Shown here: piece by piece, positions 1 to 6,851 of the stretch
How the letters are laid out: each line of letters opens with the position of its first letter
Position numbering within the stretch: the stretch's first letter is position 1
Origin: Arenimonas sp.
GTDB taxonomy: Bacteria; Pseudomonadota; Gammaproteobacteria; Xanthomonadales; Xanthomonadaceae
Assembly (NCBI GenBank): GCA_003497545.1
Contig: DNNT01000143.1
Coordinates: forward strand, 1 to 9,815
Direction of reading: 5' to 3'
Length of the DNA: 9,815 nucleotides
Notes under the pieces: model-generated
Databases searched by the model: none
What the model was told of the DNA's origin: nothing
The model's input: the letters and a program-made list of their open reading frames with translations, nothing else
Position numbers and translations under genes: made by a program

Positions 1-1521
1 GCCGGTGTCCACCACCAGGCGCACGGCGCGGAACATCTCGGCCTGCAGGCGGCCCAGGTTGTCCAGCGGCTGCTCCTGGAAGCCGATTTCCCAGGCCAGC
101 CGCTCGGTGTACAGCGCCCAGCCTTCCGAGAACGCGGTGAACGGCAGGATCTTGCGGAACGTCGGCACGCCCGTCAGTTCCTGCTGGATGGTGGTCTGGA
201 AATGATGGCCGGGAATGGCCTCGTGGTAGGCCAGGGTGCGCATGCCGAACTTCGCCACCTCGGCCGTGTTGCGCAGGTTGATGTAGAAGACGCCCGGGCG
301 CGAGCCGTCGAACGCCGGCGGGTTGTAGTAGGCGCCCGGCGCGGTCTTCTCGCGGAACTCGGGCACGCGCTCGACCTTCACGCCCATCTTCGGCCGCACG
401 TTGAAATGCTCGCCGATGCCGGCGTCCACCTCTTCGATGATGCGCGTGAAGTCGGCGATGATCGCCGCGCGGCCGGCGTCGGTGTCGGGGTAGAGCTGGT
501 CCTCGCGGGCGGCCACCTGCTGCACGCGCGCGCCGATGGAGCCTTCCACCAGGCCTTCGGCCGCCAGGATCGCGTCCATCTCGGCTTCGATGCGCGCCAC
601 TTCGTCCAGGCCCATCTGGTGGATCTGCGCCGGCGTCATGTCGGTGCTGGTGTGCAGACGCGCCGACCAGGCGTAGAAGGCCTCGCCCTCCGGCAGCGCC
701 CAGACGCCATGGTTGCCCTGGGTCAGCGGCAGCAGCCGTTCGTAGTAGGCGATGAAGCGGCCGTAGCCCGGGTAGACGGCGTCGTTGATGGCCGCTTCGA
801 CGGAAGCCAGCAGTTGCTCACGCTGCGGCGCGTCGAGGCTGCCCGCCGGCAGTTTGTCGAGCTTCTCCACGAACGAGGTGTAGAGGATGTTTTCGGTGAC
901 CGGCGTGGCGGTGAACGCGCGCATCTCGGCCAGCACCTTTTCCACCACGAAGGTGGGCGGCAGGATGCCGGCGGCCTCGCGAGCCTCCAGGCCCTCCATC
1001 ACCTGCCCCACCATCACCGGGGTCTTGCCCAGGCGCGCCACGTAGGCCTCGGCGTCGGCCTGCGAAGCCACGCCGTGCTGGGTGGCCAGGAACGTGACGA
1101 AGTTGCTCTGCACGCCGAACAGCTGGTTGAGCGGGTAGTTGTGCAGCGAGAAGCGCTCGCCCTCTTCCTGGATGGCCAGGAAGTATTCGAGCACGTCGTA
1201 GGACAGGCGGGTGTTTTCGTCCAGCGCCTCGCGGTCGTAATCGCGCAGGGTGGCCAGGTCGTCGCGCAGCTTGGCCTGCATTTCCCGCTCGCGGGCCAGG
1301 GAGCGATCGGTGAGGTCGTCGGAATACCAGTCCAGCCACGCCGGCAGCATGCCCAGCGAAGTGAGCATCTCCGGGTCCTCCACCGCGTATTCGATGAAGA
1401 CCCGCTCGAAGAACCATTCCACCTTCAGCGGCTTGCCGTAAATGGTGTGCAGGCCAAGCGCGGTGGCCGCGGCCAGCAGGGCGAAAAAGGTCCAGGCAAC
1501 GAACTTGAGCAGGGTCTTCAT
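1..1521 (-). CDS. DUF885 family membrane-anchored putative metallopeptidase (partial, C-terminus beyond window)
   Basis: The reading frame stays open from the ATG at 1521-1519 to the window edge, giving 507 residues. It ends in RLVVDTG, a typical DUF885 segment. The family is usually about 600 residues, so roughly the last 90-100 are missing. Residues 1-7 are short and basic (MKTLLKF) and residues 8-25 form one hydrophobic helix with no lipobox cysteine. This predicts an inner-membrane anchor with a periplasmic domain. The key motif is HEAIPGHHF at residues 433-441, a conserved HExxPGHH that is a plausible metal-binding site; DUF885 proteins are generally regarded as putative zinc peptidases, but the substrate is unknown. 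The start is supported by GGAGG at 1530-1526, four bases upstream of the ATG. It is divergent from rlmJ across 83 bases. Family assignment is strong; the enzymatic role is inferred. Confidence 0.9.
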   Translation of the reverse strand, partial: MKTLLKFVAWTFFALLAAATALGLHTIYGKPLKVEWFFERVFIEYAVEDPEMLTSLGMLPAWLDWYSDDLTDRSLAREREMQAKLRDDLATLRDYDREALDENTRLSYDVLEYFLAIQEEGERFSLHNYPLNQLFGVQSNFVTFLATQHGVASQADAEAYVARLGKTPVMVGQVMEGLEAREAAGILPPTFVVEKVLAEMRAFTATPVTENILYTSFVEKLDKLPAGSLDAPQREQLLASVEAAINDAVYPGYGRFIAYYERLLPLTQGNHGVWALPEGEAFYAWSARLHTSTDMTPAQIHQMGLDEVARIEAEMDAILAAEGLVEGSIGARVQQVAAREDQLYPDTDAGRAAIIADFTRIIEEVDAGIGEHFNVRPKMGVKVERVPEFREKTAPGAYYNPPAFDGSRPGVFYINLRNTAEVAKFGMRTLAYHEAIPGHHFQTTIQQELTGVPTFRKILPFTAFSEGWALYTERLAWEIGFQEQPLDNLGRLQAEMFRAVRLVVDTG

Positions 1522-1604
1522 GGGTCCTCCGGAAGTCGCCAAACCTTAGCAGAGCCGGGGCGTCCCCCACCCCGCCGGGCCCGCCGGGCGCTAGACTGGC
1601 GGCC
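1522..1604. promoter_or_regulatory. Divergent promoter region between the DUF885 gene and rlmJ
   Basis: This 83-base gap must carry start signals for both directions. On the plus strand, TAGACT at 1592-1597 matches four of six bases of the sigma70 -10 consensus. It lies seven bases before the rlmJ ATG, so transcription would begin at or next to the start codon. On the minus strand, TGCTAAGGT (about 1553-1545) looks like an extended -10 (TGnTAnnnT) that would give a short leader carrying the GGAGG of the DUF885 gene. No convincing -35 is seen for either. Promoter calls in such GC-rich DNA are weak without transcript data. Confidence 0.4.
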
Positions 1605-2465
1605 ATGAACTACCGCCACGGATTCCACGCCGGCAACCATGCGGACGTGCTCAAGCACCTCGTCCTGGTCGCCCTGCTCGACGCGCTCAAGCGCAAGGAA
1701 GCGCCCTTCTTCGTGCTCGACACCCACGCCGGGCGCGGCCGCTACGACCTTGGCGGCGCCCAGGCCCGGCGCACCGGCGAGGCCCGCGCCGGCATCCAGA
1801 AGCTCTGGGACGAGCCGCCCGCCGGCCCGCCGGCGCTGGCCGCCTACCTGGCCGCGCTCGACGCCGCCCGCGCCGACGCGCCCGACACCTACCCCGGCTC
1901 GCCCTTGCTGGTGTCGCACGCCCTGCGCGCCCAGGACCGGCTGGTGGCCTGCGAACTGCTGCCCGAGGAATCGGCCGCGCTCAAGGCCCTGCTCGCCGCC
2001 GACCCGCGCTGCCACGTGCAGCAGCGCGACGGCTACGGCGCGGTCAAGGCCCTGCTGCCGCCGCGCGACGGCACCAGCCGCATCGGCCGCGCGCTGGTGC
2101 TCATCGACCCGCCCTACGAAGCCCAGGAAGGCGAATACCCGCTCATCGTGGCGGCGTTGCGCGAAGGGCTGGAACGCATGCCGCAGGCCATGTTCGCCAT
2201 CTGGTACCCCATCAAGCAGCGCGCCACCCTGCAGCCGCTGATGCGCAAGGTGGCCGGCCTGCCCATCAAGTCGGCGCTGGCGATCGAACTGCTGGTGCGG
2301 CCCGACGACTCCCCGCTGCGCATGAACGGCAGCGGCATGCTGCTGGTCAACCCGCCCTGGCAGGTCGAAAAGGCCATCGAACCCGCGCTCAAACCCCTCG
2401 CCCGCGCCATGGGCGACGACGGCGCTTCCTGGCGCCTCACCTGGATCAAGCAGGAATCCCCGTGA
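1605..2465 (+). CDS. rlmJ: 23S rRNA (adenine(2030)-N(6))-methyltransferase RlmJ
   Basis: RlmJ transfers a methyl group from S-adenosylmethionine to N6 of A2030 in 23S rRNA during ribosome assembly. The 286-residue product is close to the E. coli length of about 280. The N-terminus MNYRHGFHAGNHADVLKH is diagnostic for the family. The SAM-binding motif I is VLDTHAGRGRYDL (residues 37-49). The catalytic (D/N)PPY motif of N6-adenine methyltransferases is DPPYE at 168-172. The start at 1605 preserves the conserved N-terminus exactly. There is no good Shine-Dalgarno sequence, and a -10-like TAGACT sits seven bases upstream, so the message may be leaderless. The stop TGA overlaps the GTG of the next gene (GTGA at 2462-2465), so the two are probably co-translated. 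Nothing is missing or broken. Confidence 0.97.
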   Translation: MNYRHGFHAGNHADVLKHLVLVALLDALKRKEAPFFVLDTHAGRGRYDLGGAQARRTGEARAGIQKLWDEPPAGPPALAAYLAALDAARADAPDTYPGSPLLVSHALRAQDRLVACELLPEESAALKALLAADPRCHVQQRDGYGAVKALLPPRDGTSRIGRALVLIDPPYEAQEGEYPLIVAALREGLERMPQAMFAIWYPIKQRATLQPLMRKVAGLPIKSALAIELLVRPDDSPLRMNGSGMLLVNPPWQVEKAIEPALKPLARAMGDDGASWRLTWIKQESP

Positions 2466-3481
2466 CCACGCACGCAGCCAAGCACGCCCGCTACGCCTAC
2501 CGCGGCCCGGTGCCGCACGAGGTGATCAAGACGGTGGAGTTCACCCTGCCGCCGCTGCAGCCCGGCGAAGCGCGGGTGGCGGTGCTGGCCGCGCCGGTGA
2601 ACCCCAGCGACATCCTCACCCTCACCGGCGAATACGGCCTGCTGCCGCCGCTGCCGGCGGTGGGCGGCAACGAGGGCGTGGGCCGGGTCGAGGAAATCGC
2701 CGGCGAACCCAACGGCCTGGAAGTGGGCGACCTGGTGCTGCTGCCCGTGGGCTGCGGCACCTGGAGCACCCACCTGCACCTGCCGGTGAATGCGCTGGTG
2801 CCGCTGCCGCACGACGTCGACCCGGTGCAGCTGTCCATGCTCACCGTGAACCCGCCGACCGCCCTGCTGATGCTCAGCGAGTTCGTGGAGCTGCAGCCCG
2901 GCGACTGGGTGATCCAGAACGCGGCCAATTCCGCCGTGGGCGGCTACCTGTCACAGCTGGCCAAGCGCCGCGGCATCAACGTGATCAACGTGGTGCGGCG
3001 CGAATCGGCCGTCGAGGCGGTCTGGGCCGCCGGCGGCGAACACGTGCTGGTGGACGCCGAGGACCTGCCCAAGCGCGTGCGCGACGCCGTGGGCGAGGTG
3101 CACGTGCGGCTGGCCGTGGACTGCGTGGGCGGCGTGCACACCGAGCACCTGGCGCGCTGCCTGGCGGCCGGCGGCACGCTGGTGAACTACGGCTCGATGA
3201 GCGGCGAACGCTGCATGATCTCGCCGCGCTATTTCGTCTTCAACGACATCACCCTGCGTGGCTTCTGGCTCTCGCAGTGGTTCAAGCGCGCCCCGGCCGA
3301 ACGCCGACGCAGCGTGTTCGCCGAACTGGCGGGCCTGGTGGCCGACGGCACCCTGCACGCCCGCGTGCAGGACCACTACGGCATCGACCACGTCGCCGAC
3401 GCGGTGCGGGCCGCGCACGCCGGCGCCCGCAGCGGCAAGATCATCATCGAGCCGAACGGGCCGCCGCGCGCGGCCATCTGA
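2462..3481 (+). CDS. MECR/Etr1-like NADPH-dependent 2-enoyl thioester reductase (zinc-free MDR family)
   Basis: This 339-residue medium-chain dehydrogenase/reductase resembles mitochondrial trans-2-enoyl-CoA/ACP reductase (MECR, Etr1), which reduces 2-enoyl thioesters with NADPH in fatty acid synthesis. Matching blocks are NPSDI at 47-51, GEYGLLPPLPAVGGNEGVG at 56-74, the NADPH fold with QNAANSAVGGYLSQLAK at 152-168, NVVRRE at 176-181 with arginines suited to the NADPH phosphate, DCVGG at 220-224, and RGFWLSQWFK at 266-275. Tyr58 aligns with the catalytic tyrosine of MECR/Etr1. The catalytic and structural zinc cysteine sets of true alcohol dehydrogenases are absent, so a 'zinc-dependent alcohol dehydrogenase' label would mislead. 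Translation starts at GTG 2462, overlapping the rlmJ stop by GTGA, with an AGGAA sequence just upstream. It converges on the ABC permease gene with a 12-base gap. The exact thioester substrate (ACP, CoA or quinone-like) is not settled by sequence. Confidence 0.85.
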   Translation: MTTHAAKHARYAYRGPVPHEVIKTVEFTLPPLQPGEARVAVLAAPVNPSDILTLTGEYGLLPPLPAVGGNEGVGRVEEIAGEPNGLEVGDLVLLPVGCGTWSTHLHLPVNALVPLPHDVDPVQLSMLTVNPPTALLMLSEFVELQPGDWVIQNAANSAVGGYLSQLAKRRGINVINVVRRESAVEAVWAAGGEHVLVDAEDLPKRVRDAVGEVHVRLAVDCVGGVHTEHLARCLAAGGTLVNYGSMSGERCMISPRYFVFNDITLRGFWLSQWFKRAPAERRRSVFAELAGLVADGTLHARVQDHYGIDHVADAVRAAHAGARSGKIIIEPNGPPRAAI

Positions 3482-3493
3482 GCGCGCCGCGCC

Positions 3494-4714
3494 TCACTCG
3501 TAGCGCAACGCCTCGATCGGGTCCAGGCTGGCGGCCTTCGAGGCCGGCATGATGCCGAACACCACGCCCACCAGGGCCGAAAAACCGGCCGCCGCCACCA
3601 CCACCCACAGCGGCACCTGCGCCGGCGGGAAGTTGGGAATGACCGCCGCCACGCCCACGCCCGCGGCGTAGCCGAGCGCGATGCCGATCAGGCCGCCCAG
3701 CAGCGCCAGCAGGCCGGCTTCGAGCAGGAACTGCACCAGGATGTCGCGGCGGGTGGCGCCCAGGGCCTTGAGGATGCCGATCTCGCGGGTGCGCTCGGTG
3801 ACCGACACCAGCATGATGTTCATGATGCCGATGCCGCCGACCAACAGCGAAATGCTGACCACGCCGGCCACCACCGCGGTGGCGGTGCCGGTGACCTGCT
3901 CGAACTGCTTCACGAAGGAATCGGCCGCTTCCACCCGGAAATCGTCGTCCTGCCCGGGCTTGAGCTTGCGCGAGGCGCGGATGGCGCGCTTGACGCGCTC
4001 GCGCACCACTTCCACCTGGGAAATGTCGGGCACGTTGAAGGAAATGGACATGAAGGGCTGGGTGTTGTTGCCGGTCATGGCCCGGCCCACGTCGAAGGGA
4101 ATGACGACGTAGTTGTCCTGGCTGAAGCCCAGCAGCTCGCCCTGGCGCTGCATCACGCCGACCACCTTGAACCACTCGTTGCCGATGCGGATGTATTCGC
4201 CCACCGGGTTTTCCGGCAGCTTCAGGTCGTCGATCACCTGGGTGCCGATGACCACCACCCGGCGCCGGCCCTGGTCGTCGCTGGGCGCGAGGAAGCGGCC
4301 GCGCTCCGGGTAGCGGCCGCGCACGGCCTGGAATTCCGCCGTGGTGGCCAGCACCTGCGGGCTGGACGTGCGGCCGCGATAGCTGGTGCCCGCCACCGCC
4401 ACCTGCATCATCGGCGTCACCTGGTCCACGCCCGGCACGCGGTAGCGCAGCACGTCCAGGTCCTTGAAGGTGATGAAGTTGATGCGGCCGGTGCGGAAGT
4501 TCTCGTTGTTGTTCTCGGCGCGCAGGTTCATGGTGCTGCCGCCGAGGTCGGCGAACTGGCTCGAGATCGAGGCGGAAAAACCCTGCACCAGCGAAACCAC
4601 TGCAATCACCGAGGCGGTGCCGATCAGGATGCCCAGCGTAGTCAGGAAGCTGCGCATCCGGTGCGCCATCAGGCTGGTCAGCGCGGCGCGGAAGGCTTCG
4701 AGGAAGGCGTACAT
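3494..4714 (-). CDS. MacB/FtsX-type ABC transporter permease
   Basis: This is a 406-residue inner-membrane permease of the MacB type, whose members use ATP to drive export or mechanotransmission across the periplasm rather than moving substrate through the membrane itself. Residues 1-20 are cytoplasmic, a first membrane helix spans about 22-45, and the MacB periplasmic core domain spans about 46-275. Three C-terminal helices (about 279-302, 327-352 and 367-390) form the FtsX domain. The hallmark motif GGIGIMNIMLVSVTERTREIG is at 293-313, followed by GILKALGATRRDI at 313-325. The end, ASLDPIEALRYE, is the usual family terminus. The start at 4714 follows the ATPase stop with one intervening base (TGACATG), and AGGTGG upstream can serve as ribosome binding site. 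MacB-type permeases normally pair with a membrane-fusion protein; none is encoded here. Confidence 0.93.
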   Translation of the reverse strand: MYAFLEAFRAALTSLMAHRMRSFLTTLGILIGTASVIAVVSLVQGFSASISSQFADLGGSTMNLRAENNNENFRTGRINFITFKDLDVLRYRVPGVDQVTPMMQVAVAGTSYRGRTSSPQVLATTAEFQAVRGRYPERGRFLAPSDDQGRRRVVVIGTQVIDDLKLPENPVGEYIRIGNEWFKVVGVMQRQGELLGFSQDNYVVIPFDVGRAMTGNNTQPFMSISFNVPDISQVEVVRERVKRAIRASRKLKPGQDDDFRVEAADSFVKQFEQVTGTATAVVAGVVSISLLVGGIGIMNIMLVSVTERTREIGILKALGATRRDILVQFLLEAGLLALLGGLIGIALGYAAGVGVAAVIPNFPPAQVPLWVVVAAAGFSALVGVVFGIMPASKAASLDPIEALRYE

Positions 4715-4715
4715 G

Positions 4716-5441
<726 letters not shown>

Positions 5442-6293
5442 TCAGGACGCCCCGCGCACGTCGAGCCAGTCGCGCAGGCCGTCGCCCACGAACTGGAAGG
5501 CGGCCAGCGTGGCCACCAGGAAACCGGCCGGGAACAGCAGCGACCACGGTGCCACGTCGAGCTCCTGCGTGCCTTCGCTGAGCAGGCTGCCCCAGCTGGC
5601 GGCGGGTTCGTCCACGCCCAGGCCCAGGAAGCCCAGGAAACTCTCCACCAGGATGGCCTGCGGCAGGATCAGGCCCAGGTACACCAGGCCCAGCGGCAGC
5701 AGGTTGGGCAGCAGGTGCCAGCGCAGCACCTGGTCGAAGCGGGCGCCGGCGGCGCGCGCGGCCAGCACGAAGGGCATCTCGCGCAGGCGCGCGGCTTCGG
5801 CGCGGGCCACGCGCGCCAGGTCGATCCACACGTAGCCGCCGATGGCCGCCAGCAGCAGCCACAGCGAGCGCCCGAACAGCGCCAGCAGCAGGATCACGAT
5901 CAGCAGGAAGGGCAGCGCCGAGAGCACGTCGAGCACGCGCACCATGGCGCGCTCCACCCGCCCGCCGGCGTAACCGGCCACCGCGCCCCAGGCCAGCCCG
6001 ATCACCAGCGCCACCGCCGTGGCCAGCGCGCCGATGGTGAGCGAGAGGCGGCCACCGGCCAGCGTGCGCGACAGGATGTCGCGGCCGATCGCATCGGTGC
6101 CGAACCAGTGCGCGGCCGAGGGCGGCGACGACAGCGCGGTCCAGTCGGGGCGGTGCGGGTCGGGCAGGCCGAGCAGCGTTGGCAGCAGCCAGCACGCGGC
6201 GGACATCACGACGATGAACCACAGCCCGGCCAGGGTCGTGCGCGAAAGGCGCCGGACCTCGACAAAATCTTCATGCACTGTGACGTGGTTCAC
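5442..6293 (-). CDS. OppC/DppC-type ABC transporter permease
   Basis: The product is a 283-residue inner-membrane permease of the binding-protein-dependent oligopeptide/dipeptide/nickel import family. After a first membrane helix at about 21-41 comes the family block HWFGTDAIGRDILSRTLAGG (62-81). Further helices lie at about 86-108, 121-140, 143-160, 199-218 and 250-270. The EAA-type ATPase-contact loop is ARAAGARFDQVLRWHLLPN (179-197), and the ending FVGDGLRDWLD is typical. I place the start at GTG 6293-6291 because GGAGG (6303-6299) lies five bases upstream; the frame extends to a GTG at 6329 and an ATG at 6320, but neither has a good binding site. These permeases normally act as OppB-OppC heterodimers with a solute-binding protein. 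Neither partner is adjacent: the region upstream is a divergent operon. The stop abuts the ATPase start, so the genes are coupled. Confidence 0.9.
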   Translation of the reverse strand: MNHVTVHEDFVEVRRLSRTTLAGLWFIVVMSAACWLLPTLLGLPDPHRPDWTALSSPPSAAHWFGTDAIGRDILSRTLAGGRLSLTIGALATAVALVIGLAWGAVAGYAGGRVERAMVRVLDVLSALPFLLIVILLLALFGRSLWLLLAAIGGYVWIDLARVARAEAARLREMPFVLAARAAGARFDQVLRWHLLPNLLPLGLVYLGLILPQAILVESFLGFLGLGVDEPAASWGSLLSEGTQELDVAPWSLLFPAGFLVATLAAFQFVGDGLRDWLDVRGAS

Positions 6294-6431
6294 GTTAGCC
6301 TCCGGACGGGGGCGCGCCATGGGCCGCACCCGATCGCTTCATATCGTAGGGGCTTCCTCGGCCGGCAGGTGCAATGCCTGCCCGGGCGGGTGCGGCCTTG
6401 GGGGAATCCACGTTCCATCAGGGAGTGAAGA
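6294..6431. promoter_or_regulatory. Divergent promoter region between the ABC operon and the secreted-protein operon
   Basis: This 138-base gap serves two divergent operons. On the minus strand TACGAT (6348-6343) is a possible -10 that would give a leader of roughly 40 bases before the OppC-type gene. TTGCAC (6374-6369) resembles a -35, but the 20-base spacing is too long for a standard sigma70 promoter. On the plus strand TATCGT (6342-6347) is a possible -10 without a clear -35. A 19-base inverted repeat sits at 6364-6382. Ribosome binding sites are GGAGG at 6303-6299 (minus) and GGGAG at 6421-6425 (plus). Confidence 0.4.
6364..6382. repeat. Short inverted repeat (possible operator or leader hairpin)
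   Basis: GGCAGG and CCTGCC are perfect 6-base arms around the 7-base centre TGCAATG. The outer bases extend the symmetry with one extra C on the right side. The repeat lies in the divergent gap, about 50 bases before the small secreted protein gene. It could be a regulator-binding site or a hairpin in the leader of the plus-strand transcript. In DNA this rich in G and C, a 6-base arm pair can also occur by chance. Confidence 0.35.
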
Positions 6432-6851
6432 ATGAAGATGCACGTTGCTGTCCCGCTGTTGCTGGCGCTCGCCGCGCCCGCCATGGCGTCCGGCCCGCAG
6501 GCCAATACCGTCACCATCGACAAGGAGACGGGCGAGTTCCGCGCGCCCACCACCGCCGAGCTCGCCGAGCTCGAGGCCGAGGCCGCCCGCATGGAGCGGG
6601 CCCGCGCGCTGGAGAAGTCGTCCGGCCCCCGCCCGGTCAATGCGCCCTACGTTTCGCCCAAGGACGAAGCCGAGGCCCAGGCCACGCTCAAGGTCCGTCC
6701 GGACGGCCTGGTGTCGATCGAGGTGCCCGAGACCCTGCACAGCCGCGTCGTCGCCACCATCGGCGAGGACGGCGAAGTCGTGATCCGCCACGAAGGCGAG
6801 CAGGCCCACGGGGGCCATGGCGGCAACACGGAGGGCCTGCCCAATGAATAA
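6432..6851 (+). CDS. Small secreted protein, possibly of the post-PEP-CTERM-1 domain type
   Basis: This is a 139-residue protein of unknown function. Residues 1-19 form a clear Sec signal peptide ending in AMA before SGPQAN, so the mature protein is about 120 residues and periplasmic or secreted. The mature start has DKETGEFRAPTTAELAELEAE (30-50), resembling the D-x-x-TG-x-x-RAPT-x-x-E pattern I associate with small 'post-PEP-CTERM-1' proteins of Lysobacteraceae; I hold that label loosely. A helical Glu/Ala/Arg stretch follows to about 62. Then comes a likely small beta domain, VRPDGLVSIEVPETLHSRVV and GEDGEVVIRHEGE (about 88-123), and a His/Gly tail (AHGGHGG). There are no cysteines. GGGAG at 6421-6425 supports ATG 6432. 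The next gene starts inside its last codons (ATGAATAA, 8-base overlap), which suggests a functional link with that secreted protease-like protein, for example as chaperone, inhibitor or substrate; this is inference. Confidence 0.75.
   Translation: MKMHVAVPLLLALAAPAMASGPQANTVTIDKETGEFRAPTTAELAELEAEAARMERARALEKSSGPRPVNAPYVSPKDEAEAQATLKVRPDGLVSIEVPETLHSRVVATIGEDGEVVIRHEGEQAHGGHGGNTEGLPNE

Noticed and set aside
202..1608. Plus-strand frame (468 codons) opposite the DUF885 gene
   Set aside because: The minus-strand frame carries the HExxPGHH motif, a membrane anchor and a good ribosome binding site; the plus-strand product is His/Val/Gln/Arg-rich and unlike any family.
3459..3475. GC hairpin (GGCCGC / GCGGCC) at the end of the reductase gene as a terminator for the convergent genes
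   Set aside because: The stem is short, lies within coding sequence and is not followed by a T run on either strand; the composition alone explains it.
6294..6329. Longer starts for the OppC-type permease (GTG 6329 or ATG 6320)
   Set aside because: Neither has a Shine-Dalgarno sequence, whereas GTG 6293 has GGAGG at ideal distance, and the added residues (RPMARPRPEAN) are not typical of the family.
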